DNA of 61,744 nucleotides from Hyphomicrobiales bacterium (GCA_900471515.1 UCFC01000012.1:1-61744), one strand, 5' to 3'; shown: positions 43,273 through 53,124, counted from the first letter of the stretch. Numbers and translations are program-made. Notes: a model not told the origin generated them from the sequence alone.

Positions 43273-44529
43273 ATGTTGAAGAAAAGCCTTGCCGCATTGG
43301 CGATATCTGCAGCCCTCTGGGGCGGCAGCGCGCATGCCGAAACCATTTCCGTGTTCTGCTCGCCGACGGAATTCGAGCTCTGCACAAACGTTGCCAATGC
43401 CTGGAAGGAAAAGACGGGCAACGAGGCCAAGATCAACAAGATGCCCGCGCTTCTGGACGACGCGATCCCGATCTATCAGCAGCTGCTCGCCGCCAAATCC
43501 AAGGATATCGATGTCCTCTTCCTCGATGTGATCTGGCTCGGCATGTTCAAGAGCAACCTGCTCGACCTGAAGACGATGATTCCGCAGGCCGACCAGGACA
43601 AACATTTCGCCTCGACACTCAATGCGGCCAAGCTCGACGGCAATCTCATCGCCATGCCCGCCTATATGGATGTCGGGCTGATGTTCTACCGCAAGGACCT
43701 GCTCGAAAAATACGGCAAGCCGGCACCCAAGACCTGGGACGAGCTGGCTGCTACCGCCAAGGAAATTCAGGACAAGGAACGGGCTGCCGGCTCGCCCGAC
43801 ATGTGGGGTTACGCCTGGCAGGCCAAGAGCTATGAAGGCCTGACCTGCGACGCGATCGAGCTTGTTGCTTCCAACGGCGGCGGCACCATCATTTCCGACG
43901 ACGGAAAGGTGACAATCGACAATCCGCAGGCGGCCGAGGCACTCGAAAAGGCGAAGGGCTGGATCGGCTCGATCAGCCCCGAGGGCGTCCTCAATTATGA
44001 TGAGGAGCAGTCGCGCGCCGTCTTCGAATCCGGCAACGCGGTCTTCCACCGCAACTGGCCCTATGTCTGGGGCACTTCGCATGAAAAGGGAAGCAACATC
44101 GTCGACAAGGTCGGCGTGATGCCCTTGCCGGTCGGCAAGGAAGGCGAAAAGTCGAGCGGTTGCCTTGGCCCGATGTATTACGGCGTCAATAAATACAGCG
44201 CCAAGCCCGAAGTGGCGGCCGACTTCGTGAACTTCATCACCGGCCCCGACATGCAGAAGATGCGCGCGCTGAAGGCCGCTCTCAACCCGTCGATCCAGGC
44301 GCTCTACAGCGATCCGGAAGTTCTTGAGAAGATACCCTTTCTCAAGGATAACCAGCAGGCCTTTGCCGACAGCGCCGTGCGCCCGTCCGGCTACACCGGC
44401 ACCAGCTACAACCGTGTTTCGCAGGCTTTCTACCGTTCGGTTCACGACATGCTTTCCGGCGGCGCCGAGGTCAAGTCCAGCCTGACGTCGCTGGCCGGTC
44501 GGCTTGAGAAATTGAAGGAAAGCCGCTGA
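43273..44529 (+). CDS. sugar ABC transporter substrate-binding protein (ThuE-like)
   Basis: A 418-residue periplasmic binding protein with signal peptide MLKKSLAALAISAALWGGSAHA. The DIDVLFLDVIWLGMFKSNLLDLK and AVFHRNWPYVWGTSHEKGSNI stretches are typical of the trehalose/maltose-type (ThuE) group. GAAGGGAAC precedes the ATG at 43273. The first gene of a complete importer operon, it is followed by a hairpin and the ATPase gene. Control by the GntR/UTRA regulator suggests an amino-sugar oligosaccharide ligand; ThuE likeness alone would suggest a disaccharide. Confidence 0.9.
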   Translation: MLKKSLAALAISAALWGGSAHAETISVFCSPTEFELCTNVANAWKEKTGNEAKINKMPALLDDAIPIYQQLLAAKSKDIDVLFLDVIWLGMFKSNLLDLKTMIPQADQDKHFASTLNAAKLDGNLIAMPAYMDVGLMFYRKDLLEKYGKPAPKTWDELAATAKEIQDKERAAGSPDMWGYAWQAKSYEGLTCDAIELVASNGGGTIISDDGKVTIDNPQAAEALEKAKGWIGSISPEGVLNYDEEQSRAVFESGNAVFHRNWPYVWGTSHEKGSNIVDKVGVMPLPVGKEGEKSSGCLGPMYYGVNKYSAKPEVAADFVNFITGPDMQKMRALKAALNPSIQALYSDPEVLEKIPFLKDNQQAFADSAVRPSGYTGTSYNRVSQAFYRSVHDMLSGGAEVKSSLTSLAGRLEKLKESR

Positions 44530-44583
44530 CGCTCTGCGGATGTCCGGCGGCGGCAACGCTCCGCTGCCGGAACGCGTCGCTGC

Positions 44584-44607
44584 CTCGCCACCGAACACGG
44601 TGGCGAG
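44584..44607 (+). other. intercistronic hairpin after the binding-protein gene
   Basis: CTCGCCACCG, an AACA loop and CGGTGGCGAG form a perfect ten-pair stem about 55 bases after the binding-protein stop. No T run follows. It repeats the arrangement seen after other binding-protein genes in the window. Confidence 0.65.
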
Positions 44608-44638
44608 CCCTCTGCCGTCTCATACACTCAGGTGAACA

Positions 44639-45733
44639 ATGGCATCGGTTTCGCTCGAATCCGTCTCGAAGAATTTTGGTACGCATACGGTTATCCAGAA
44701 TGTCGACCTGCAGATCATCGACGGCGAGTTTGTCGTCTTCGTCGGTCCCTCCGGTTGCGGCAAGTCAACGCTTTTGCGCATCGTCGCCGGCCTGATCTCC
44801 GCCTCGAAAGGCGTCGTGAGGATCGGCGGCGACGACGTGACCGACGTGCCCGCCTCCCAGAGAGGCGTCGCCTTCGTTTTCCAGTCCTACGCGCTCTATC
44901 CGCATATGAACGTCGCGCGCAACATCGGCTTCGCGCTTGAGACCCTCGGCATGAACAGGGCCGCTATCAGCGAGAAAGTGCGCTCGGTCGCACGGATGCT
45001 GAAGGTCGATCATCTGCTCGAACGCCGGCCCCGCGAACTCTCCGGCGGACAGCGCCAGCGCGTGGCGATCGGCCGCGCCCTGGTGCGCCAACCCGAAATC
45101 TTCCTCTTCGACGAGCCGCTCTCCAATCTCGACTCGGATCTGCGAATGGAGATGCGCATGGAGATCGCCAGGCTCCACGACGACCTGAAAACGACGATGA
45201 TCTACGTGACCCATGACCAATCGGAAGCGATGACGCTTGCCGACCGGATCGTCGTTCTCAATCATGGACGCATTGAGCAGGTCGGCACGCCGAAGGAACT
45301 CTACCACAGCCCCGACAACCGGTTCGTCGCAGGCTTCATCGGCAGCCCCCGCATGAACTTCCTGCCGGTGCAGACAACATCAGCCGGCGTGAGCGGACCC
45401 GGCGGCCTCGTCATCAAAGCCGGCGCCGAGGGCCAGGTCATCGCCGAAATCGGCATACGATCGGAAGCGATCCAGCTGGTGACGGCAGGCGACGGCCGGA
45501 TGACCTGCGTGCTCGAACGTGTTGAGGATCTTGGCCATGAGCATTTCGCCTATTGCCGCATCAACGGCGACGTCATCTGGGTCGTCCGCGTCAATGTCGA
45601 GCCGCCGAGGGAACTGATCGGCAAGGAGGTCGGCCTCAATTTTCGGGATGCCGCGATCTTTGCCTTCGCCGAGGACGGAAGACGGCTCATGCTCGACCGG
45701 CAGGCCGGCGTGATCGAGGGAGCGCGGCAATGA
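44639..45733 (+). CDS. sugar ABC transporter ATP-binding protein (ThuK/UgpC type)
   Basis: A 364-residue ATPase with Walker [19 protein letters not shown], signature [16 protein letters not shown] and Walker [16 protein letters not shown], and a C-terminal TOBE region. It is preceded by CAGGTGAACA. Its stop overlaps the permease start by four bases. It energises the importer that begins at 43.3 kb. Confidence 0.92.
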   Translation: MASVSLESVSKNFGTHTVIQNVDLQIIDGEFVVFVGPSGCGKSTLLRIVAGLISASKGVVRIGGDDVTDVPASQRGVAFVFQSYALYPHMNVARNIGFALETLGMNRAAISEKVRSVARMLKVDHLLERRPRELSGGQRQRVAIGRALVRQPEIFLFDEPLSNLDSDLRMEMRMEIARLHDDLKTTMIYVTHDQSEAMTLADRIVVLNHGRIEQVGTPKELYHSPDNRFVAGFIGSPRMNFLPVQTTSAGVSGPGGLVIKAGAEGQVIAEIGIRSEAIQLVTAGDGRMTCVLERVEDLGHEHFAYCRINGDVIWVVRVNVEPPRELIGKEVGLNFRDAAIFAFAEDGRRLMLDRQAGVIEGARQ

Positions 45734-46620
45734 GTGCCCGGCTCGCCCGCCGCGACCATCGTGCGGCCTGGCTGTTTCTGCTGCCGGTCATCGTCGTCAT
45801 GCTGGTCGTCGCCCTCTGGCCGCTCAGCCGCACCTTCTTCTTCGCCTTCACCGACGCCTATCTTGACGATCCCTCCGTCTATTCAATGACCGGGCTCGAC
45901 AACTTCCTGGAGGTCATCAACGACCGCAGCTGGTGGATTGCCGTCAAGAACACGCTGATCTTCACCGTCATCTCGGTCGCGATCGAGACGGTTCTCGGCC
46001 TGGCGATCGCCCTCCTCGTCAATGAAGCCATTCCCGGCCGCGGGCTGGCGCGCGCCGCCATCCTCGTGCCCTGGGCGATCCCGGTCGTCGTCTCGACGAA
46101 GATCTGGGAATGGATGCTGAACGACCAGTTCGGCGTCATCAACAAGCTTCTCATCGGGCTCGGCCTCATCGATCACGGCGTTCCCTGGACGGCGAGCGGA
46201 TCGCTGCTGATGGGCGTCGTGATCTTCGTCGACGTGTGGATGACGACCCCGTTCATGGTTCTGCTCATCCTGGCGGGCCTGCAACTGATCTCCTCGGAAA
46301 TATTCGAGGCGGCGGAGGTCGACGGCATTCCGGCATGGAAACGCTTCTGGTCGATCACCCTGCCGATGCTGCGCCCGGCGATCGGGGTCGCGGTCCTTTT
46401 CCGCGTCCTCGATGCGCTCAGGATGTTCGACCTTGCCTATGTGATGGCGGCGAGCAACGAAAGCGTCATGACCGTCTCCATCTACGCCCGCGACCGGCTG
46501 ATCAGCTTCCAGGAACTCGGCGTCGGCTCGGCGGCGTCGACCTGGGTCTTCCTGCTCGTCGCGCTTGTCGCCATTATCATCATCGGGGTCCTTCGCCTCG
46601 ACAGAGCCGCGGGGACCTGA
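45730..46620 (+). CDS. sugar ABC transporter permease (MalF type)
   Basis: A 296-residue six-helix permease starting at the ATG of an ATGA overlap with the ATPase gene. The EAA loop is [30 protein letters not shown] longer frame upstream is a shadow of the ATPase gene. The gene is coupled to the MalG-type partner four bases on. Confidence 0.9.
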   Translation: MSARLARRDHRAAWLFLLPVIVVMLVVALWPLSRTFFFAFTDAYLDDPSVYSMTGLDNFLEVINDRSWWIAVKNTLIFTVISVAIETVLGLAIALLVNEAIPGRGLARAAILVPWAIPVVVSTKIWEWMLNDQFGVINKLLIGLGLIDHGVPWTASGSLLMGVVIFVDVWMTTPFMVLLILAGLQLISSEIFEAAEVDGIPAWKRFWSITLPMLRPAIGVAVLFRVLDALRMFDLAYVMAASNESVMTVSIYARDRLISFQELGVGSAASTWVFLLVALVAIIIIGVLRLDRAAGT

Positions 46621-46624
46621 CGAC

Positions 46625-47503
46625 ATGGCCGATGCAATCATCCCGAAGACCATCCGCAAACCTGCCTCCTACTTCCGGATGCGCCGGCGCGCCGTGCGAA
46701 GCCTGCAGGTCCTGGCGCTTCTGCTCGTCCTGTTCTACACGCTCTTTCCTTATTACTGGGCCTTCGTTTCCTCGACGAAACAGGGTTCGGCGCTCTATCA
46801 ATCCGCGCTGATGCCGGCGTTCGACTTCACCTATTATCGCCAGCTGATCGACAACCCGGTTTTCATGGGCTCGCTTGTGAACTCGGCCTATGTCGCGGTT
46901 TCAACGACGTTCCTGTCGCTCGTCATCGGGCTCAGCGCCGCTTATGCGCTGGGCCGTATCGACTTTCCGCAACGGCGCACCATCCTGATGATCGTGCTGA
47001 TGATCTCGATCTTCCCGCAGGTCGTCGTCCTTTCCGGCATGTTCGAGCTGGTCAACTGGATGGGTCTGTTCAATCGGCCAAGCGCGCTCGTCATCACCTA
47101 TCTTCTATCGACCGTGCCGTTCACGACCTGGATCCTGACCACCTTCATCCGCGAGTTTCCGAGGGAGCTGGAAGAGGCTGCGATCATCGACGGCTGCTCG
47201 CATTTCCGAATTCTGACGAAGATCCTGCTGCCGCTCATGGGACCTTCGCTAGCCAGTACGGGCATTCTCGCCTTCATTCTGGCGTGGAACGAGTTTCTTT
47301 TCGCGCTGACTTTTACACTGACGGACGAAAACCGGACCGTGCCGGTTGCGATCGGCCTGATTGCGGGCAACAGCCGATACGAATATCCGTTCGGTCAGAT
47401 CATGGCTGCCTCCGTTACCGTGACGCTGCCGCTGATCATCATCGTATTGATCTTCCAGAGACGTATCGTCGCCGGCCTGACGGCAGGCGCCGTAAAAGGC
47501 TGA
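46625..47503 (+). CDS. sugar ABC transporter permease (MalG type)
   Basis: A 292-residue permease beginning MADAIIPKTIRKPASYF with a basic N-terminus and six membrane segments. The EAA loop is RELEEAAIIDGCSHFRILTKILLPLMGPS. It starts four bases after the first permease stop and ends with IVAGLTAGAVKG. The GNAT gene follows 14 bases later. Confidence 0.9.
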   Translation: MADAIIPKTIRKPASYFRMRRRAVRSLQVLALLLVLFYTLFPYYWAFVSSTKQGSALYQSALMPAFDFTYYRQLIDNPVFMGSLVNSAYVAVSTTFLSLVIGLSAAYALGRIDFPQRRTILMIVLMISIFPQVVVLSGMFELVNWMGLFNRPSALVITYLLSTVPFTTWILTTFIREFPRELEEAAIIDGCSHFRILTKILLPLMGPSLASTGILAFILAWNEFLFALTFTLTDENRTVPVAIGLIAGNSRYEYPFGQIMAASVTVTLPLIIIVLIFQRRIVAGLTAGAVKG

Positions 47504-47517
47504 CAAAGGAAAACACC

Positions 47518-48021
47518 ATGGACATGCTGGTAAAACTCTACGAGCTGAAGGCCGATCCCGCGCTCGAGGCACGCATCGCCGAACAGGACATCACGATCCG
47601 ACGCGTCCTTGCGCCGGAGCTGAACGCGCTGACGGCCTGGATCGAGCCGCGCTTCGGATCCGGCTGGGCCGCAGAAGCGACGGTTGCCACGATGCGCCAG
47701 CCCCCTTCCTGCTTCATCGCAATCCAGAAGGGAGAGCTCATCGGCTTTGCCTGCCACGACGCAACCGCCAAGGGCTTCTTCGGGCCGACCGGCGTCGATG
47801 CGGCCGCCCGCGGCAAAGGCGTTGGTCACGCCCTGCTCTTGACCACGCTTCTCGATATGTACGCGCAGGGATATGCCTACGGGGTCATCGGGGGCGCCGG
47901 TCCGATGGAGTTCTACCGTCGAAGCGTCGGGGCAATTCCGATCGAAGGCTCGGAACCGGGCATCTATCGCGGCATGCTGCCGCTTGCCCAGCCAAGCGGC
48001 ATTTCACAATCAAACCATTAG
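47518..48021 (+). CDS. GNAT-family N-acetyltransferase
   Basis: A 167-residue acetyltransferase. Acetyl-CoA motif A is visible as GVDAAARGKGVGHALLLTTL (R/QxxGxG), and GVIGGAGPMEFYRRSVGA is the C-terminal motif B region. AAAGGAAAACACC before the ATG at 47518 fixes the start. It is the last gene of the sugar ABC operon, so the acceptor may be an amino sugar entering by that route. A general detoxifying acetyltransferase is the alternative. Confidence 0.85.
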   Translation: MDMLVKLYELKADPALEARIAEQDITIRRVLAPELNALTAWIEPRFGSGWAAEATVATMRQPPSCFIAIQKGELIGFACHDATAKGFFGPTGVDAAARGKGVGHALLLTTLLDMYAQGYAYGVIGGAGPMEFYRRSVGAIPIEGSEPGIYRGMLPLAQPSGISQSNH

Positions 48022-48089
48022 CCTTGTTGAGACGGAAGGGCTGCGCAACATCGCTTCCAGCCTCAGAGATCAGTCGGCGGCGGCCCGGA

Positions 48090-48524
48090 TCAGCCGCCGG
48101 CTGCCGGCCCGCTACCGCCTGGCTGTGAGAAACTGACACCCGGCTGGATGAGAATCTTCCCGCCCTCCGTCGTCGTGGCGATAATTCCGTCGCTATAGAT
48201 TTTAACGGAAGCAATCGTACCCTTGACCGTGCCGTCCGCACTTTCGATGTATCGGCCGATATAGCTGCCGGCCTGAGAAAGGCTCGAACCCGCCAGCAGG
48301 GCATCCAGCTTCTGATTGGTCTGGATGGTCTGTTCGACCTGCGAGAAACTGGCAAGCTGCGCCAACTGTTCACTGGCATCCACCGGGTCGGTCGGATCCT
48401 GGTTCTTCAGTTGCGCGATGAGGAGTTGCAGGAAGTCGTCATAGTTCACCATCGCCTTCTGCTGCGCGGCCGCCGGGCTACCTGCCGCCGATGAGCCGAG
48501 GCCGGTGAGAGGATTTGTCGTCAT
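48090..48524 (-). CDS. flgD: flagellar hook-assembly protein FlgD
   Basis: A 144-residue scaffold protein for hook assembly, recognised by the conserved N-terminal part DFLQLLIAQLKNQDPTDPVDASEQLAQLASFSQVEQTIQTNQKL. The C-terminal part is short compared with enterobacterial FlgD (over 220 residues); short forms occur in rhizobia as far as I recall. The ATG at 48524 starts a typical MTTNPLTG N-terminus, and the frame upstream reads through the operator region. No other flagellar gene is in the window, so it is a detached, perhaps additional, copy. Confidence 0.88.
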   Translation of the reverse strand: MTTNPLTGLGSSAAGSPAAAQQKAMVNYDDFLQLLIAQLKNQDPTDPVDASEQLAQLASFSQVEQTIQTNQKLDALLAGSSLSQAGSYIGRYIESADGTVKGTIASVKIYSDGIIATTTEGGKILIQPGVSFSQPGGSGPAAGG

Positions 48525-48580
48525 AGTCGATCTCGATTGTCTGGGTGGGGAGGGAAACAGGTTTGCAAGCCTGCAATCCT

Positions 48581-48596
48581 TACTTACTAGTTGGTA
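48581..48596. promoter_or_regulatory. TetR-type palindrome 1
   Basis: TACTTACTAGTTGGTA is an imperfect palindrome around CTAG, agreeing with its own inverse at 12 of 16 positions and with the second site at 13 of 16. It lies 57 bases upstream of flgD. Confidence 0.5.
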
Positions 48597-48701
48597 GGCA
48601 ATAGGCGCGTCTTTGGAGTGGGAAGGCGCTGTTTGTCGGCCGATACCGACGGCGCCCCCGGAATTGGGATAAAGCGAAAGAACTACAGTTCGCAGCAAAT
48701 C

Positions 48702-48717
48702 TACCTTCTAGTAGGTA
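48702..48717. promoter_or_regulatory. TetR-type palindrome 2
   Basis: TACCTTCTAGTAGGTA agrees with its inverse at 14 of 16 positions. The TACCT-CTAG-AGGTA style is frequent in TetR/AcrR operators. Confidence 0.55.
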
Positions 48718-48966
48718 TTCCGTCAATAGAATGGCCGGCTGTGCCGACTGCGCAGCGACCAAATGCCGGACGGACAGCCGGGTCGCTCAAGGGTTCTGTG
48801 TGGAGCGCCTCAACTCACCTGGCACCTGCTCCGGCGGTCACCAGCTTCTTTTCATCCCGGCCACGAGCAAAAGGCGAAGCTTGGCGGAGGTTTCCTTAAG
48901 ACGTGACGGCCAGTGGACGAAAGCGGATCGCTCTGGATATGGCTTTGCGCCAGATGTTGCCGCGCA

Positions 48967-51021
48967 TCAGCCTTTGCCTGGAATTTCCAGGCGCACGACA
49001 TTTGCCGATTGGACAATCGAGCTTTTCGCCTTCTCAAGGCAAGCGGCCAGATCCTCGATCTTGAAGGGCTTCGGGACGACCGGACGACCGACCTCCGTAC
49101 CGGCTTCCAGCCTGTCGCTGTAACCGGTCATCAGCACGACGGGCAGAGACGCGTTTCTGCGGCGAATTTCCTCGGCAAGCTCGATGCCGGACATGCCCGG
49201 CATCATGATGTCGCTGACGACCGCCTCGATCTCGGGATGACGGTCCAGGATATCGATCGCCTCGGATCCTCCTGCGGCCATGAAGATCGTCGGCACGACG
49301 CCGTCGAGCGCCAGCCGCACCGATTCCAGCGATGCCGGCGTGTCGTCGACGATCATGATCGCGCGGGGAAGGTTTGCCGAAGGGGCTGGATCCGCGCGCA
49401 CCGCCCGCGGCTCGTTCGATCGCGGCAGAAGCAGGGTGAAGGCGCTGCCATGGCCGGCCAGACTTGCGACCTTGACTGCGCCGCCGCTGCCGGTGGCGAA
49501 ACTGTGGACCTGCGTCAGACCGAGGCCTGCACCGCCATTCTTCTTGGTGGAAAAGAACGGCTCGAACACCCGCGCGAGATTTTCCGGAGCGACACCGCTC
49601 CCGGTGTCGGAAATCGTCAGCGCCACGAACGGCCCCTTCAGCGCCGAATCCTCGGTTGCGGCATCGAGCACGTTGCGGGCGGAAATGGTCACTTTTCCGC
49701 CTCCCGTCATGGCTTCGCGCGCATTCGTCAGAATGTTGATCAAGGCAATTTCAAGCCCTGCGGGATCGACGTGAACCGGCCAGATATCTTCCGGCACTCT
49801 GATCTCCGTCAGGATCGTATCGTTGACGGCCTGTCGCAGCAGCGGCGACAATTCGGCCAGCTTGACGTCCAGCTCGACCTGGGAGGCGCCCTGATTGGAG
49901 CGTCTGGAAAAGGACAGCAGCCGCTGCGTGATCGCCTTTCCCCGCGCGACGCCATCGCTCATATGCGCCAGAAGCTGCGTCACCCGCTGCTCGTCGTTCC
50001 GTCGCCTCCTGATGCCCTCTACCCCGGACTGGAAGACCATCAGGAGATTGTTGAAATCGTGCGCCGCCTGCCCCGTCAGCTTTCCAAGCGCATCCATGCG
50101 CTGCCAGTTGGCCATGCTCTCCCATTCCCGGTTTCGCGCACGCACCTCCCTGTAAAAGAGAAACACGGCCGAGCCGGACAGCAGGAGCGTGAAACAGCTC
50201 GCCGCCACAAGCAGCATCGTGGCCTTGCGCGCCAGCTGTTCATAGTCGGAGACCGGCAGGCCAACCCTCACCCGCCAGGGCGTATCGGCAAGCGCGACTT
50301 CGGCCACGCGAAGCTCCATTCCGTCCTTGAGGGTGGCCGCCCCGAAATCCTGGCCGGAAAAACTTGCGAATTCGCTGGCCGGATTGCCGGCGAGCGCCGG
50401 CGCGCCGGTCGATGCCACCAGACGGTCGCGCCCATCGACGACCCAGGCCGACCAGGATCCCGGAAGTCCATTGGCATAAAGCAGCTTGGTCACGATCGTC
50501 GGACGGATCACCGCAGACAGGACGGCTCTCAAGCGATCGCTCCTCTGGATCGGAGCACGCAACGCAAAGGCAGCCTGACCTTTCGGTCCGATGGCGATAT
50601 TGCCGACCACGGCGGTACCTGTGCGCACCAGATCGTCATGGCTTTCAATGTCTACAACGCGCGTGCCGGCCGACGGATCGAGCGGCGGAAACGATAGGAC
50701 GACTTCGCCCTTCTCGTTCGAAATCCGGATCTGTTCCCATTCAGGCACCCGGTCGCGCAGACGCCGCGCAGTTTCGGCAAAGGAGGCGCGTGGAATCGGC
50801 GGGTCGAGGCGGGGCGAATCGGCGACCACCGAGAGCAGCTGGATCTGACTGTTGAGTTCGCGCTGAAGAGTGGCCGCCAGTGTCGCCGCCCGCCCGCGAA
50901 TATCGTCGTCGAGAGCGGCTTGCTGCTCCTTGATAAAGAACCTTCCCATCAGCGCCGCCAGTATGATGACCGGAATAAGCGACGCCGTGATGAGAAGGAG
51001 CGCTGGCCGAGTTTTGTTCAA
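48967..51021 (-). CDS. hybrid sensor histidine kinase with receiver domain
   Basis: A 684-residue membrane kinase. It has one membrane segment near residues 6-26, a periplasmic dCache-like sensor to about 265, a second membrane segment near 268-292, then a histidine kinase with His321 in QAAHDFNNLL and the ATP site DTGSGVAPENLARVFEPFFSTK. A C-terminal receiver has its phosphate acceptor near Asp604 (VVSDIMMPG). I use the TTG at 51021, seven bases after GGAG; the frame extends to 51087 with no support. The AHDFNNLL-type H box resembles the FixL/NtrB-like group. No separate response regulator is adjacent. Confidence 0.88.
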   Translation of the reverse strand: MNKTRPALLLITASLIPVIILAALMGRFFIKEQQAALDDDIRGRAATLAATLQRELNSQIQLLSVVADSPRLDPPIPRASFAETARRLRDRVPEWEQIRISNEKGEVVLSFPPLDPSAGTRVVDIESHDDLVRTGTAVVGNIAIGPKGQAAFALRAPIQRSDRLRAVLSAVIRPTIVTKLLYANGLPGSWSAWVVDGRDRLVASTGAPALAGNPASEFASFSGQDFGAATLKDGMELRVAEVALADTPWRVRVGLPVSDYEQLARKATMLLVAASCFTLLLSGSAVFLFYREVRARNREWESMANWQRMDALGKLTGQAAHDFNNLLMVFQSGVEGIRRRRNDEQRVTQLLAHMSDGVARGKAITQRLLSFSRRSNQGASQVELDVKLAELSPLLRQAVNDTILTEIRVPEDIWPVHVDPAGLEIALINILTNAREAMTGGGKVTISARNVLDAATEDSALKGPFVALTISDTGSGVAPENLARVFEPFFSTKKNGGAGLGLTQVHSFATGSGGAVKVASLAGHGSAFTLLLPRSNEPRAVRADPAPSANLPRAIMIVDDTPASLESVRLALDGVVPTIFMAAGGSEAIDILDRHPEIEAVVSDIMMPGMSGIELAEEIRRRNASLPVVLMTGYSDRLEAGTEVGRPVVPKPFKIEDLAACLEKAKSSIVQSANVVRLEIPGKG

Positions 51022-51306
51022 CGGACACTCCGGGTGTGTTCTTCGAGCCCTATCAAATAATCCAGAGCAGGAAACTTGCAATGCCAAGCTGCGAAGAGAC
51101 AGAGCTTTCCCCCTAAAGATAAGCGGCGGCCGCAGCGCCGGTATCGCAAGTCGAATTGCGAATGGATATGTTTCGACCGTCCGGCCGCCCCGGCAGGAAC
51201 CGCGCCACCGTCCTCCGGATCACCGTAGACCTGCGATCCGTGGACGTGAGTCGCAGATCAGGCGCGTTGACCGCCGCTGCCGATGCGCCGCACCGAGCCA
51301 AGGGCA

Positions 51307-52842
51307 TCATCGTGCAGCAATGGACAACAGGGCGGTGAAGACGGTGCCCTGCGCCCGCGCGGTACCATAGGTTCCATCCATCTGGCCGACGAAGGATTTG
51401 ATCAGCCTGCTTCCCATGCCGGTTTCTGTTGCAACCGGCTCATATCCGACACCGTCATCGGCCACTTCGAGCAGCACCTTGCCGCCGGGATGCTTGAGCA
51501 GCCTGATACGGATATGTCCGTCGGCGCGGTCGACAAAGGCGTATTTCATGCTGTTGGTCAGAAGCTCGTTCAACAGCAACGCGAATGGCGTGGCCTTGTC
51601 CGCATCGATCCTGATATCGTCGATCTCGAAAGTCAGCCCGATCTCGCGGTCATGCAGTCCGACCAGCGTGCGGACCAGGCTTGGCACGAACTGTCGTGCG
51701 GTCACGCTGCTGAACTGATCGAAGCCGTACATCTGTTCATGCACCGCCGACATGGCGACGATCCGCTCGTTCACCCTCTGGACCGTTTCCGGCCGCAGGC
51801 CCTGCAGCCGGATGAGCGCCATCACGGTCTGCAGATTGTTTTTCACCCGGTGATGAATTTCCCGCATCAGCACCTGATTGGTTCGCAGCGCCTCCGCGAG
51901 TTCAGCGGTATGGCGCGCGTCCGCACGCGCAAGTCTCAATATCTTCAGGCCGCCGAACACGGCCGCGCAAAGCGCCAGAAGAACGATCAGCGCGGCAATC
52001 GACACATCGGTCCAGAAGGGCTCCAGGATGGCCGCGGTGTCGGCCGATGCGAGAGCGACGAACGGCGTCCGCTCGACGATGCGATATGCGACCAGTCGCT
52101 CGACATGGTCGAGCGGGGAGGCAGACATATAGGAACCCGACGTCGCCTTGCGCATATAGTCGGTAAACAGGACATTGTTGCCGAGATCGACGACCTCCTT
52201 CGGCTCGGGATAGCCGGCGATCAGCTTTCCGTCACGTCTCAGGAAACTCACCGTCGAGCCCGGCCCGAGCGAGGCAGCGTCCCAGATCGACCGCAGCATG
52301 CCGACGTCGAACGCCAGGATCGCGACCGCTTCGAACCTGTCGTTCCGCTCGATGCGCGCAGCCGAGAGGAAGACGTGACGATCCGTGTTGCGCATGACGG
52401 TCATTGCCGACGTATGGTCCTCTGCACCATTGGCCAGGCGACGAAAATAGGTCTGGTCGACAATGTCGGCGGGGCTGCTTTCTCGGTCGGTCGAATAGAG
52501 CAGCGTACCGTCCGCCGCGACCACATAGGCGGTCGCCGTGGTCGGCAGTTCCGCTGTCGCGGCGTTGAACCTTCGAATGCGCTCCCCGCTCGGCAAGGTC
52601 TCCGCCGTTCCGAAGGCATCGTCCATGCGGTGCAGGGTCTGGCGCGCCAGGGAATTGATCCAGATCGCGTTGGCGGCAACGATCTTGGCGGTGGCCGTGA
52701 CCTGATCCTCTCCACGCCTGGCGGCGGATATGTAGCTCGAATGCAGCCAGAAGCCCAAGACGAGCGAGAGCGCAAGGAACATTGCCACGATAGCGGCAAT
52801 GGCAGCCCTGCCGACAATCGTGAAGCCTTTCGTGAGGCCCAT
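51307..52842 (-). CDS. sensor histidine kinase, HisKA_2 type, with dCache sensor
   Basis: A 511-residue kinase. It has a membrane helix at residues 8-32, a periplasmic dCache-like domain to about 270, a second membrane helix near 275-300, then a HisKA_2 domain with the phospho-His near residue 330 (REIHHRVKNNLQTVM). The ATP site has LLNELLTNSMKYAF and VADDGVGYE. Kinases with HHRVKNN boxes often signal to the general stress response (PhyR) or atypical regulators. No partner gene lies next to it. It is transcribed in the same direction as the hybrid kinase, with 285 bases between. Confidence 0.88.
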   Translation of the reverse strand: MGLTKGFTIVGRAAIAAIVAMFLALSLVLGFWLHSSYISAARRGEDQVTATAKIVAANAIWINSLARQTLHRMDDAFGTAETLPSGERIRRFNAATAELPTTATAYVVAADGTLLYSTDRESSPADIVDQTYFRRLANGAEDHTSAMTVMRNTDRHVFLSAARIERNDRFEAVAILAFDVGMLRSIWDAASLGPGSTVSFLRRDGKLIAGYPEPKEVVDLGNNVLFTDYMRKATSGSYMSASPLDHVERLVAYRIVERTPFVALASADTAAILEPFWTDVSIAALIVLLALCAAVFGGLKILRLARADARHTAELAEALRTNQVLMREIHHRVKNNLQTVMALIRLQGLRPETVQRVNERIVAMSAVHEQMYGFDQFSSVTARQFVPSLVRTLVGLHDREIGLTFEIDDIRIDADKATPFALLLNELLTNSMKYAFVDRADGHIRIRLLKHPGGKVLLEVADDGVGYEPVATETGMGSRLIKSFVGQMDGTYGTARAQGTVFTALLSIAAR

Positions 52843-53124
52843 CGAATCCCCATGAATTTAACAGGTAGCACTGTCGGATAGCAGGCTATCAGAGTCAAGG
52901 ATAGGTTGCAGCCGCCTCATCGCCTGCCCCCTCCGCCGCCCGGATTCAGGACCTCGGCACACGTCTGCCGAGCGGTTTGCCAGGGAATCCGCCATGATCC
53001 GGATCAGGCGCGGTTCCGCGGGACATGTCGTTCCCGGTTGGAAGAGCATGGCTGACATTGCTGCCTTTCGGCAAGAACTGTGGTAGTCTTGGAAATATTG
53101 TTGTCCTTGGGTGGGAGGCAGTTG

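Larger units (their letters stand above)
48525..48966. other. intergenic region with two orphan TetR-type palindromes
   Basis: A 442-base region between flgD and the hybrid kinase gene. It holds two related 16-base palindromes at 48581 and 48702 but no TetR-family gene. Frames of about 100 residues in the region show no TetR helix-turn-helix or other domain. It may be the remains of a lost regulator-efflux pair. Confidence 0.5.

Noticed and set aside
48913..50697. Open frame of 594 codons on the plus strand opposite the hybrid kinase
   Set aside because: The minus strand carries H, N, G and receiver motifs in order; the plus frame is a GC-driven shadow.
51283..52881. Open frame of 532 codons on the plus strand opposite the HisKA_2 kinase
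   Set aside because: It is opposite a kinase with intact motifs and has no start context.
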